This document shows, piece by piece, positions 43,584 to 52,056 of a stretch of 64,000 nucleotides of DNA. Source of the DNA: Fructobacillus papyriferae (lineage in GTDB: Bacteria > Bacillota > Bacilli > Lactobacillales > Lactobacillaceae); NCBI RefSeq assembly GCF_018437225.1, contig NZ_JAAMFI010000001.1, forward strand, positions 124,001-188,000, in the 5' to 3' direction. Made by a program: the position numbers and the translations under genes. A model generated the notes under the pieces. The model had not been told where the DNA came from. It searched no databases and worked only from the letters and a program-made list of their open reading frames with translations. Positions within the stretch are counted from its first letter, which is position 1, and each line of letters opens with the position of its first letter.

Positions 43584-46500
43584 ATGGCGCTTAGTCGAAG
43601 AGAACAATTAGAAAAGTTAATGACTCAAGCCGAGCTTCCAGACGATCTGAAAGCAGTTCTGGCTGATGCCTCCTTGGCTGGTGTTAAAGTCAACCCCGAA
43701 CAAAAGACCTGGCGTTTTATTGTGGCGACCAAGCGGGTACTGACTTTTGCAGCCTATTTGGCTTTTTACCAAGGACTGGCTAGTAATTTTCAACAGGTTA
43801 AAGGCATTGCCCTGACAATCGAACCGGAAGAGCCGGGCTTTGGTGAAGAGGAGGTGCAAGCTTACTTCCATTTTGCCTTGAACCAAACGAGCTTGAGCTA
43901 CGCCTTAGTGCAGCAGTTGGCATCGGCTTCTTCCGTTCACTTGGAAGGAAACGGGCACGTTCGAATTGCAACGGCCGCTCCTTCTTTAGCGGCCGCTTTG
44001 ACCGATCGAGTCCAACAAGAGCTGGTGCAAGTTTATTCGAATTTTGGAATGACAAAGCTGACCTTTACTGCCGAAATTGATGAAGGACAGCAACAGCGTC
44101 TCCAGGAGAATTACCACTCCCATCAGCAGCAAGTGCGACAAAACATTGATCAGGCGATCAAACGGGCGGCTAAGGCCGCTCCAAAGAAATCTTCTGATGG
44201 GGTTGCCTTGCGATTGGGGCGGGCGATTAACCCCGATGCTGAGATCACGCGTTTGTCAGAAATTGACGGCGAAGAATCGCGAATTGTTGTTGAAGGCTAT
44301 GTTTTCGCTGACGAGGTTCGTGTTTTACGTTCCAAACGGCAACTGTTGACTTTGAAGCTGACCGATTACTCATCATCTATTTCAGCAAAAAAATTCTCCA
44401 ACAATGAGCAAGACGAGGCGGTTTTTGAACAGTTAAAGGCGGGTTGCTGGATAAAGGTCCGGGGAAATGTTCAAGAAGATACCTATGCTCGTGAGCTAGT
44501 TTTGAACATTTACGATCTGCAGGTCGTTGACCACCAGGACCGTCAAGAAGAGTACCAAGGCGAGGAGCAGCGCATTGAGCTGCACACTCACACCAACATG
44601 ACGGGGATGGATGCGGTCACGGACTTTGGCAAAGTCGCTAAGCTCGCGAAAAATTGGGGTCAAGAGGCCCTGACGGTAATGGATACGGCTAATGTCCAAG
44701 GTTATCCACAGGCCATTGATGCGGCTAAGAAAAATGATTTGAAGATGATTTATGGGATGGAAGCCAACGTCGTTGAAGACGGGGACCCCATTGCTTACAA
44801 CATTACCGATCAGGATTTGGCGGATAAAGAACTGACCTATGTTGCTTTCGATTTGGAGACGACAGGGCTTTCTGCCGTGTCTGATCGAATCATCGAATTG
44901 TCCGCTGTTAAAATGCAGATGGGCAATGTGATTGACAAGTATTCTGAATACATCAATCCGGGCTTTCCGCTGTCCGAATTCACCATTAATTTGACTTCCA
45001 TCACGGATGCCATGGTGGCCAACGCCAAACCTGAGCAGGCCGTCATTGATAATTTTCGAAAATGGATCAAAGGATCGGTTCTGATCGGGCACAACGTGAC
45101 CTTCGATGTGGACTTCATGAATGCCACCTACGCGCGCTATCAGGAAGGGCCAATTGAAGAACCGGTCATCGATACGTTGCCATTTACCCGTTGGTTATAC
45201 CCGGACTATAAGTCTTATCGTCTGGGAACGTTGGCCAAGAAGTTTGGCATCGAATTGGAACAGGCCCACCGGGCCATCTACGATGCGGAGACGACCGGTC
45301 ATTTGGGCTGGAAGCTGATCAAAGAGGCTTTTAAACGCTATGATGTCACCAACCTGAACCAGCTAAACGACCACATGTTAGACGGGGGCGCTTGGCGTCA
45401 TGGACGCCCATTTCACGCCTCGCTTTTGATTCAAAACCCAACCGGTCTGAAAAATATGTACCGACTCGTTTCCGAGTCGAACGTCTCGTATTTCAACAAG
45501 GTACCGCGGATTCCGCGCTCGGTCTTGAACAAGTACCGCGACGGTCTGATTGTTGGTTCCGGTGACACCTCCGGCGACTTGATCGTGACCCTGATTGAAA
45601 AGGGCTATGCTCAGGCTAAAAAGAAGGCCGACTTCTACGATTACATCGAAATCCAGCCACTGCCAAACTATCAACCGATGTTGGATTCGGAGTTAATTGC
45701 TGGACCAAATAAGCTTAAAAGTATTTTAACCGACATGGTTAAAATTGCTGATGAGCTAGGCAAGCCCGTTGTGGTCACCGGAGATGTCAAATACACCAAT
45801 CCAGAAGATCACATTTACCGTGATATTCTGATTGGGTCACAACCCGGTAATCCATTGAATCGACAGGCTCTGCCCCACGTCCACTTCCGGACGACCCAGG
45901 ATTTGCTAGAACAATTTGCTTTCTTGGGCGAGGAAAAAGCCAAGCAGGTCGTCATCGACAACACCCATGTTGTCGCCGATCTTTTGGAAGATATCAAGCC
46001 TTTGAAGGAAGGGTCCTTCCCACCACAAATTCCAGAAGCGGGTGATGAGCTACGAGAAAAGACGCTAGCAGCTGCTAAAAAAGCCTATGGTGATCCGATT
46101 CCAGAAGTTATCCAGGAGCGAATCGACAAGGAGCTGAAAGCGATCATTGGAAACGGCTTTGCGCCGCACTACATGATTTCTCAGCGACTGGTTGCTAAGT
46201 CCAATAAGGACGGCTACCTGGTTGGTTCCCGTGGATCGGTTGGTTCTTCCTTTGTAGCCACGATGTCTGGAATTACTGAAGTTAATCCGCTGCCGCCACA
46301 CTACCGGTCTGCGCATGGCGATTATTTCGAATTAGCTGATCCGAAGAAATACGGGTCTGGCTATGATTTGCCGGACAAAGAAGATCCCAACCATCCTGGC
46401 GAACTGCTGATCGGCGATGGGCACAACATTCCGTTTGAAACCTTCATGGGCTTCTCTGGAACCAAGGTGCCCGATATCGATTTGAACTTCTCCGGTGACT

Positions 46501-47897
46501 ATCAACCCATTGCTCACGACTACATGAAGGTCATGTTCGGGGTGAAGAAGGTTTTCCGTGCCGGCACGATTGCTACGGTCGCCGAAAAGACGGCCTTTGG
46601 TTACGTGAAGGCCTATGAGCGTGACCACGACAAGCAGTACCGCGGCGCTGAAGTGGAGCGTTTAGCTCAGGGAGTGACTGGTGTCAAACGAACCACTGGG
46701 CAGCACCCCGGTGGTATTCTGATCGTCCCTGCTGATTATGACATCTACGATTTCACGCCCGTGCAGTATCCGGCCGATGATCAAACGGCTCTTTGGCAAA
46801 CTACTCACATGGATTACCACTCGATTCACGATAACCTCTTGAAGATGGATATCTTGGGTCACGATGATCCGACGATGGTGCGTACACTAAAGGATTTATC
46901 CGGGATTGATCCAACGACGATTCCGGCTAATGATCCGGGCGTTCTGAAGCTCTTTACTTCGACCGAACCGCTTGGTGTGACTGCCGAGCAAATCTATTCC
47001 AACACCGGAACGCTGGGCCTGCCAGAATTTGGTACCGGTTTTGTGCGAAACATGTTGGAAGACACGCAACCACACACCTACTCGGATTTGCTCCAGATTT
47101 CTGGACTATCCCACGGAACGGATGTGTGGTTGGGCAACGCCCACGACTTAGTCGAAAACGGAACGGCCACCATCGCAACCGTGATTGGAACCCGTGATAA
47201 GATCATGACCGATTTGATCAATTACGGCCTGCCTGCTGACGATGCCTTTAACATCATGGAAAAGGTGCGTAAGGGAAAGGGCATTACAGACGAGTATCAG
47301 GCATTGATGCGGCAGCACGAGGTGCCGGAATGGTACATTGATTCTTGTTTGAAGATCAAGTACATGTTCCCACGTGCCCACGCGGCTGCCTACGTCTTGA
47401 TGGCTTTGCGAATCGCCTACTTTAAGGTGTATTTCCCAGCCATTTATTATGCGACCTACTTCACGGTCCGGGCCAACAGCTTTGACGTTGTGGCTATGGC
47501 CCGTGGTAAGGAGGCCGTTAAGGCCGCTATCGCGAAGATCAAAGACCTCGGAAACGACGCTTCAAAGGGTGACCAGGACCTTCAAACGGTGCTGGAAATG
47601 GCCAACGAAGCTTTGGAGCGTGGCATTTCCTTCAAGATGGTTGACCTGAAGCGCTCCGAAGCAACGGAATGGGTCATCGATGGCAACGAGCTGATCCCAC
47701 CATTCTCGGTTATTCCGGGACTGGGGGACAACGTGGCCAACCAGATTGTCGCATCCCGGGCTGAGAAGCCTTTTATCTCAAAAGAAGATTTGAAAAAGCG
47801 CGGAAAAGTCTCGCAGACGATTATCGATTTCTTGACTTTGCACTCCGTGATTTCGGATCTACCGGATGAGAACCAATTGTCGCTCTTCGATTTTTAA
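43584..47897 (+). CDS. polC: DNA polymerase III alpha subunit, PolC type
   Basis: A 1437-residue replicative polymerase of low-GC Gram-positives. In order: an N-terminal domain, an OB fold (about 235-315), a PHP domain (ELHTHTNMTG about 332) interrupted by a DEDD proofreading exonuclease (FDLETTG about 421; GHNVTFDVDFMN; HRAIYDAETTG), then palm, fingers (GSRGSVGSSF; PDIDLNF) and a C-terminal beta-clamp tail QLSLFDF. Full length with intact exonuclease residues. Ribosome site aggaaggg. Confidence 0.97.
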   Translation: MALSRREQLEKLMTQAELPDDLKAVLADASLAGVKVNPEQKTWRFIVATKRVLTFAAYLAFYQGLASNFQQVKGIALTIEPEEPGFGEEEVQAYFHFALNQTSLSYALVQQLASASSVHLEGNGHVRIATAAPSLAAALTDRVQQELVQVYSNFGMTKLTFTAEIDEGQQQRLQENYHSHQQQVRQNIDQAIKRAAKAAPKKSSDGVALRLGRAINPDAEITRLSEIDGEESRIVVEGYVFADEVRVLRSKRQLLTLKLTDYSSSISAKKFSNNEQDEAVFEQLKAGCWIKVRGNVQEDTYARELVLNIYDLQVVDHQDRQEEYQGEEQRIELHTHTNMTGMDAVTDFGKVAKLAKNWGQEALTVMDTANVQGYPQAIDAAKKNDLKMIYGMEANVVEDGDPIAYNITDQDLADKELTYVAFDLETTGLSAVSDRIIELSAVKMQMGNVIDKYSEYINPGFPLSEFTINLTSITDAMVANAKPEQAVIDNFRKWIKGSVLIGHNVTFDVDFMNATYARYQEGPIEEPVIDTLPFTRWLYPDYKSYRLGTLAKKFGIELEQAHRAIYDAETTGHLGWKLIKEAFKRYDVTNLNQLNDHMLDGGAWRHGRPFHASLLIQNPTGLKNMYRLVSESNVSYFNKVPRIPRSVLNKYRDGLIVGSGDTSGDLIVTLIEKGYAQAKKKADFYDYIEIQPLPNYQPMLDSELIAGPNKLKSILTDMVKIADELGKPVVVTGDVKYTNPEDHIYRDILIGSQPGNPLNRQALPHVHFRTTQDLLEQFAFLGEEKAKQVVIDNTHVVADLLEDIKPLKEGSFPPQIPEAGDELREKTLAAAKKAYGDPIPEVIQERIDKELKAIIGNGFAPHYMISQRLVAKSNKDGYLVGSRGSVGSSFVATMSGITEVNPLPPHYRSAHGDYFELADPKKYGSGYDLPDKEDPNHPGELLIGDGHNIPFETFMGFSGTKVPDIDLNFSGDYQPIAHDYMKVMFGVKKVFRAGTIATVAEKTAFGYVKAYERDHDKQYRGAEVERLAQGVTGVKRTTGQHPGGILIVPADYDIYDFTPVQYPADDQTALWQTTHMDYHSIHDNLLKMDILGHDDPTMVRTLKDLSGIDPTTIPANDPGVLKLFTSTEPLGVTAEQIYSNTGTLGLPEFGTGFVRNMLEDTQPHTYSDLLQISGLSHGTDVWLGNAHDLVENGTATIATVIGTRDKIMTDLINYGLPADDAFNIMEKVRKGKGITDEYQALMRQHEVPEWYIDSCLKIKYMFPRAHAAAYVLMALRIAYFKVYFPAIYYATYFTVRANSFDVVAMARGKEAVKAAIAKIKDLGNDASKGDQDLQTVLEMANEALERGISFKMVDLKRSEATEWVIDGNELIPPFSVIPGLGDNVANQIVASRAEKPFISKEDLKKRGKVSQTIIDFLTLHSVISDLPDENQLSLFDF

Positions 47898-47911
47898 AAG
47901 GAAAGAAGAGA

Positions 47912-48001
47912 CTTGCTGTTTTAGCGTGACCGCTTATATGATGAGCGATTGTCGACCAGCAAGAAAAATGTAAAAACTAAAAAGGAGGGGGCTTTTGCCC
48001 C
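47912..48001 (+). ncRNA. Candidate structured mRNA leader of the purine permease
   Basis: CTTGCTG (47912-47918) pairs perfectly with CAGCAAG (47957-47963). Inside are two further small stems: AGCG tgac CGCT (47923-47934) and a CGA ttg TCG hairpin (about 47945-47954), giving a three-branch layout. A second hairpin, ggggc tttt gcccc (47988-48001), overlaps the Shine-Dalgarno. It does not match the purine or preQ1 riboswitch sequences I know. It may be regulatory. Confidence 0.4.
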
Positions 48002-48008
48002 ACACATC

Positions 48009-49460
48009 ATGGATAAACTTTTCAAATTAAAAGAAAACCAGACGACTGTTAAAAAAGAAGTGATTGCCGGTTTGACGACTTTTGTCTCAATGGCTTACAT
48101 CTTCTTTTTGAACCCACAAATTTTGTCCCAGGCGGGCATGTCCCAACTGGCTGTCTTCATCGCAGCCATTATCGTGGCAACTTTTGGAACGTTATTGATG
48201 GGCTTGTATGCCAATGTGCCATTTGCTTTATCACCTGGAATCGGCATGCAGGCTTACTTCACTTACACCATCGTCTTTGGCTTTGGCTTTAAGTGGCAAG
48301 AAGCCTTGGCGATTGTCTTTATGGTTGGACTGTTGGACATCTTGATCACCTTGACGCACGGGCGTCAGGCAATTGTGAAGGCCATTCCTGAAGAACTGAA
48401 AGCCGCCATTGGTGGTGGACTTGGCGTCTTTGTGACCTACATTGGTTTGAAAAACGCCGGTTTCATCAACTTTGTTGTGTCTAAAGGGTCGATCATGTCA
48501 GTCAATGACAAGCCTTACAGCGGTGGGGCAGTGAAAGATGGAATTTCTTCCATCATGGCTTCTGGTTCTGTGACACCAGAATTGACCCGTTTCACGGAAG
48601 CGTCTGCTTTGTTGGCCTTGATTGGTCTTTTGATTTTAACTTTCTTGGTCATCAAGAAAGTGCCGGCTTCCTTCTTAATCGCCTTGATTGTAACGACGTT
48701 GATTGGAATTCCAATGGGTGTGACAAGCACGCATTTGTCAGCTGCTGCCTCATTACCAAATGCTTTTGCGGACTTTACGAACACTTTTGGTGCTGCCTTT
48801 GGTTCAAATGGAATGGGCTCGCTTTGGACCTCTTGGACAAAAGCTTCCCTGGCCATTGTCACGGTCTTTGCCATGGGCTTGACCGGTCTGTTCGATGCCA
48901 TTGGTACGTTGATCGGAATTGGAAACCAAACGGGAATCTTCTCAAAGAAGGACCAAGAAGCCTTTGTGGCGGATAACTCCTTTAACTCAAAAATGGATCG
49001 CGCTTTGGTTGTCGATACCTTTACAACGACTTTGGCCGGAGCAGTTGGAACGTCCAATACCACGACTTTGATTGAATCGGCAACGGGTGTTGCTGCCGGT
49101 GGACGCACTGGTTTGACGAACGTGGTTGCCTCAATCGGCTTCCTTGCCATGCTGGTTTTGTCACCATTGGTATCCATCGTGCCAACAGCTGCTACGGCGC
49201 CAATTTTGATTATGGTCGGTATTATGATGATGGGCGAATTCAAGAAGATTGACTGGTCAGACCTTGCTGTTGCTGTACCTGCCTTCTTCACGTCAATTTT
49301 CATGGGCTTCTCCTTTTCCATTTCTTATGGAATCGCCGCTGGCTTCATCTTCTACATTATCGTGAAATTGGCGCAGGGAAAGCGCAAGGAATTGTCACCA
49401 ATTCTTTTGGTTGTCACGGCCTTCTTCTTAGCTAACTTTATTCTCTTGGCTTTTATCTAA
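48009..49460 (+). CDS. NCS2-family purine permease (AzgA/PbuG type)
   Basis: A 483-residue membrane protein of the AzgA-like group that imports hypoxanthine, guanine or adenine with H+. Signatures include AGLTTFVSMAYIFFLNP at the start, FALSPGIGMQAYF near 80, and GTSNTTTLIESATGVAAGGRTGLT in the second half. A longer frame starts at TTG 47949. I prefer ATG 48009, although aaggagg lies 20 nt away; the ggggc/gcccc hairpin between them would bring the two together. Fits with adeC as purine salvage. Confidence 0.9.
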   Translation: MDKLFKLKENQTTVKKEVIAGLTTFVSMAYIFFLNPQILSQAGMSQLAVFIAAIIVATFGTLLMGLYANVPFALSPGIGMQAYFTYTIVFGFGFKWQEALAIVFMVGLLDILITLTHGRQAIVKAIPEELKAAIGGGLGVFVTYIGLKNAGFINFVVSKGSIMSVNDKPYSGGAVKDGISSIMASGSVTPELTRFTEASALLALIGLLILTFLVIKKVPASFLIALIVTTLIGIPMGVTSTHLSAAASLPNAFADFTNTFGAAFGSNGMGSLWTSWTKASLAIVTVFAMGLTGLFDAIGTLIGIGNQTGIFSKKDQEAFVADNSFNSKMDRALVVDTFTTTLAGAVGTSNTTTLIESATGVAAGGRTGLTNVVASIGFLAMLVLSPLVSIVPTAATAPILIMVGIMMMGEFKKIDWSDLAVAVPAFFTSIFMGFSFSISYGIAAGFIFYIIVKLAQGKRKELSPILLVVTAFFLANFILLAFI

Positions 49461-49479
49461 AAAACGAATACGCATTTAT

Positions 49480-49516
49480 AAAACCGCTCGTATCGAAAAG
49501 ATGCCAGCGGTTTTTT
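49480..49516 (+). terminator. Terminator after the purine permease
   Basis: Stem aaaaccgct / agcggtttt with T6. Confidence 0.82.
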
Positions 49517-49565
49517 GTTGTCGTCGATTTCATGGACTTTTGCAGCCTTAGACTAGCATTTTTGC

Positions 49566-49571
49566 TATAAT
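49566..49571 (+). promoter_or_regulatory. Extended -10 immediately before the cold-shock gene
   Basis: TGC plus TATAAT ends 6 nt before the ATG at 49578. A TTGCAG lies 20 nt upstream of the -10 (49540-49545), too far for a normal -35. Confidence 0.6.
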
Positions 49572-49577
49572 AGAACT

Positions 49578-49793
49578 ATGAAAAAAGGTACAGTAAAGAT
49601 TTGGCAAAAAGACCGTGGCTACGGTTATATCACTCCTGATGAAAAAGGTGACGACATCTATGTTCACTTTAACGGGATTGCGGGCGAGGGCTTCAAGTCG
49701 CTTTTTCCAGGCGAGCGCGTACAATACGTGTTGGTGCAAGGAAAGGATGCTTTCCAGGCTGCGCAAGTTACTCCGCTTGATGAGGAGGATTAA
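49578..49793 (+). CDS. Cold-shock domain protein
   Basis: A 71-residue single cold-shock domain (OB fold) that binds single-stranded RNA. The start KKGTVKIW, RNP1-like GYGYI at 14-18 and RNP2-like DIYVHF at 26-31 are present. No Shine-Dalgarno precedes the start, and a perfect TATAAT lies 6 nt upstream, so the mRNA may be leaderless. Followed after 2 nt by nudF. The C-terminus is acidic. Role is RNA chaperone by family. Confidence 0.9.
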   Translation: MKKGTVKIWQKDRGYGYITPDEKGDDIYVHFNGIAGEGFKSLFPGERVQYVLVQGKDAFQAAQVTPLDEED

Positions 49794-49795
49794 GC

Positions 49796-50371
49796 ATGGT
49801 CAAGAAGGAAGAATTCTACTCAAGCGATATTCAGTACGAAGGACCGATCTTCAAGATCGATTCACGTCGCGTCAAGCTCTTTGACGGCAGCATCGCCCAG
49901 CGGGATGTCGTTACCCGCGGACCAGCGGTCGGCATTTTACCATTGGTTGATGAGGATCATGCGATCTTTGTTCGCCAGTGGCGCGAACCAGTGCAGCAAT
50001 TTGTTCTAGAAATTCCTGCCGGCAAAGTCGACGCCCGTGACCATGGCGATGTGAAGACGGCCTGTCGTGAAGCAGCCATTCGTGAATTAAACGAAGAGAT
50101 TCGCGTCCATCCAGGAAAATTGGAGGAGTTCGCAGACGGCTTTGAGGCGGTTGGCTTCACTGACTCCAAAATTGCCTTATATCTGGCAACCGATTTAAAG
50201 CATTTGGATGGCACGGACCAACTGCCGCGTGATGAAGGCGAGTATTTGGATGTCGTCACGCTTTCTTATGATGAGTTGACTGCGATGTATCAGGCTGGTC
50301 AGCTCAATGATCTGAAGACCTTGGCTGCCTACTTCCACTGGACGATTCGGAGGCTTTCAAATGGCCAATAA
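49796..50371 (+). CDS. nudF: Nudix hydrolase, ADP-ribose pyrophosphatase type
   Basis: A 191-residue Nudix enzyme that likely splits ADP-ribose to AMP and ribose-5-phosphate. The Nudix box begins at IPAGKVDARD and ends REAAIRELNEE; it is a few residues longer than the standard 23-residue box. FVRQWREPV before it is typical of the ADP-ribose group. It starts 2 nt after the cold-shock gene behind gatgaggagg and overlaps the next gene by 11 nt. Confidence 0.88.
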   Translation: MVKKEEFYSSDIQYEGPIFKIDSRRVKLFDGSIAQRDVVTRGPAVGILPLVDEDHAIFVRQWREPVQQFVLEIPAGKVDARDHGDVKTACREAAIRELNEEIRVHPGKLEEFADGFEAVGFTDSKIALYLATDLKHLDGTDQLPRDEGEYLDVVTLSYDELTAMYQAGQLNDLKTLAAYFHWTIRRLSNGQ

Positions 50372-50660
50372 CTTTTTTACAAGAAGCCAAAAAACACGGG
50401 AACAGAAAGCTCGTTTAAAGCAACGTAGGCAAGTTGAACGGGAATATGCGAAGCAGCACGAAGACGACATTACCGTTGTTGAACCTGCCAATCGCCACGA
50501 AATGCGGCTCACGCACAAAGGACGTTTTGAGCTTGGATCAGACGGTGAACTGACATCAAAGGGGAAAACCGACCGTTTGTCCTACCGCTATAATCGTGGA
50601 ATGATTTTGGTTGGCCTTTTGACGGTGGCGACTTACGTTGCTTTCTTCGTCTTGCCATAA
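50361..50660 (+). CDS. Small protein with C-terminal membrane segment, unknown function
   Basis: A 99-residue protein. The first half is highly charged and helical (KTREQKARLKQRRQVEREY), the middle is soluble, and residues about 80-97 form one membrane segment at the C-terminus. Its start overlaps nudF by 11 nt and it precedes mtnN by 15 nt, so it belongs to that operon. I recognise no family. Confidence 0.8.
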   Translation: MANNFFTRSQKTREQKARLKQRRQVEREYAKQHEDDITVVEPANRHEMRLTHKGRFELGSDGELTSKGKTDRLSYRYNRGMILVGLLTVATYVAFFVLP

Positions 50661-50675
50661 CGATAGGGGGACTTC

Positions 50676-51353
50676 ATGAAAATTGGAATTATCACGCCAA
50701 TGGAAGAGGAAAAGAAATCCTTGACGGCGGCTTTAGAAGACGCTGAAGTGGTGAGCTTTTCTGACCTTGACGTTCTAGTTGGCCGCTATCAGAGCCAAGA
50801 CGTCTTCTTGGCGGAATCTGGGATTGGAAAGGTTGCTGCCGCCACAGCCACGACGATTTTGACGCAGGTCTTTGACGTTGATGTGGTGATTAACACGGGG
50901 TCAGCAGGTGCCTTACAGTCAGAATTAGCCATCGGTGACTTGGTCATTGGAAAAGAACTGGCCTACTTTGACGCTGACGTTACAGCCTTTGGCTACGATT
51001 ATGGTCAGTTGCCAGCACAGCCGGCACGTTTTGAAGCCGACGCCGATTTGGTAGCGGCTTTTGAAAAGTTGACGGATGCCAAAACTGGTTTGATTGTAAC
51101 GGGCGATACCTTTGTCCAACAGTCGAAGAAAGACGCGATCAAAAAGCACTTCCCGGATGCATCGCTTGCAGAGATGGAAGGCGCAGCGGTCGCGCAAGTG
51201 GCCAGCCGTTTCCAAAAGCCATTCATCGTCTTGCGTGGCGTGTCAGACCAAGCCGATGGCGAATCGGATGTCGACTTTGATGAATATGTTGTTCAAGCTG
51301 GACAGAAGTCCGCTGAACTTCTCCTTTCTTATTTAAAGGGATTGAATCAATAA
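50676..51353 (+). CDS. mtnN: 5'-methylthioadenosine/S-adenosylhomocysteine nucleosidase
   Basis: A 225-residue nucleoside phosphorylase-fold hydrolase (Pfs) that removes adenine from methylthioadenosine and S-adenosylhomocysteine. Key features are TPMEEE at 8-12 (catalytic Glu12), the GSAG loop near 75, AEMEGAAVAQVA and the RGVSDQADG segment with the catalytic Asp. Length is typical. Ribosome site aggggga. Adenine released could feed AdeC. Confidence 0.95.
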   Translation: MKIGIITPMEEEKKSLTAALEDAEVVSFSDLDVLVGRYQSQDVFLAESGIGKVAAATATTILTQVFDVDVVINTGSAGALQSELAIGDLVIGKELAYFDADVTAFGYDYGQLPAQPARFEADADLVAAFEKLTDAKTGLIVTGDTFVQQSKKDAIKKHFPDASLAEMEGAAVAQVASRFQKPFIVLRGVSDQADGESDVDFDEYVVQAGQKSAELLLSYLKGLNQ

Positions 51354-51380
51354 GCAGACTTATTAAAAAGGACGAAAACC

Positions 51381-52043
51381 ATGATTGCAGTTTATAACCA
51401 AGCAGCAGAGGGTGACATCCTGATGTTGACTTTTGCGCCTGCTTCAACAGGCACACCAGCAGTGGAAACAAAGAAAAACGTGACGGTTGTTAAAGAACCT
51501 GAATCAGAGGATCTGTTGGCCGTGAACATTCAAGGTATGGGCCAAGCGCTCGGTTTGGACAAGTTACCTGCCGGTCAGGTCTTCTTGTCAGACGAACAGG
51601 CTAAAGTGATCAACCAAGCCATCGAAACCGCCGGCTTTGATATCACGGTGGTAGCCGAAAAGCCAAAGTTGGTTATCGGGGTAGTCGAAGAAATGACGGA
51701 ACACCCCGATTCCGACCACTTGCACGTAACGAAGGTAGACGTTGGCGAAGCCGATCGTTTGCAAATCGTTTCTGGTTCACCCAACATGACAACCGGCATC
51801 AAGGTTGTCGTGGCTAAGCCAGGTGCCATGATGCCATCGGGTGAAATCATCTGGCCGGGCGCCCTCCGTGGCGTGCCATCAGCCGGCATGATTTCTTCGG
51901 GCCGCGAATTGAAGATTCCGGGTGCACCGGACAAACCGGGCGCCTTAGTGCTTCCTGACGACTTTGGTCAGGTGGGGGAGGTCTTTTCATTTGAAAAGGC
52001 CAAAAACCTCTACAAAGACGGCCGCATCGATACGAATTACTAA
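51381..52043 (+). CDS. ytpR: YtpR-family tRNA-binding domain protein
   Basis: A 220-residue protein: N-terminal about 90 residues of the DUF4479 type, then a tRNA-binding OB domain like that of the PheRS beta subunit and CsaA (VIGVVEEMTEHPDSDHLHVTKVDVG split over 97-121; IVSGSPNM; SAGMISSGREL). Function beyond RNA binding is not established. It lies 27 nt after mtnN behind aaaaggacg and just before murC. Confidence 0.9.
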   Translation: MIAVYNQAAEGDILMLTFAPASTGTPAVETKKNVTVVKEPESEDLLAVNIQGMGQALGLDKLPAGQVFLSDEQAKVINQAIETAGFDITVVAEKPKLVIGVVEEMTEHPDSDHLHVTKVDVGEADRLQIVSGSPNMTTGIKVVVAKPGAMMPSGEIIWPGALRGVPSAGMISSGRELKIPGAPDKPGALVLPDDFGQVGEVFSFEKAKNLYKDGRIDTNY

Positions 52044-52056
52044 AAAAGAGAGCACT

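Noticed and set aside
47912-48001. Assignment to purine or preQ1 riboswitch class
   Set aside because: The aaaaactaaaaaggagg tail recalls preQ1-I, but the needed upstream hairpin is absent. Purine aptamer junction bases are absent too.
51964-52056. Longer N-terminus for murC
   Set aside because: It overlaps the end of ytpR and precedes the conserved nucleotide-binding fold start; ATG 52057 has a ribosome site.
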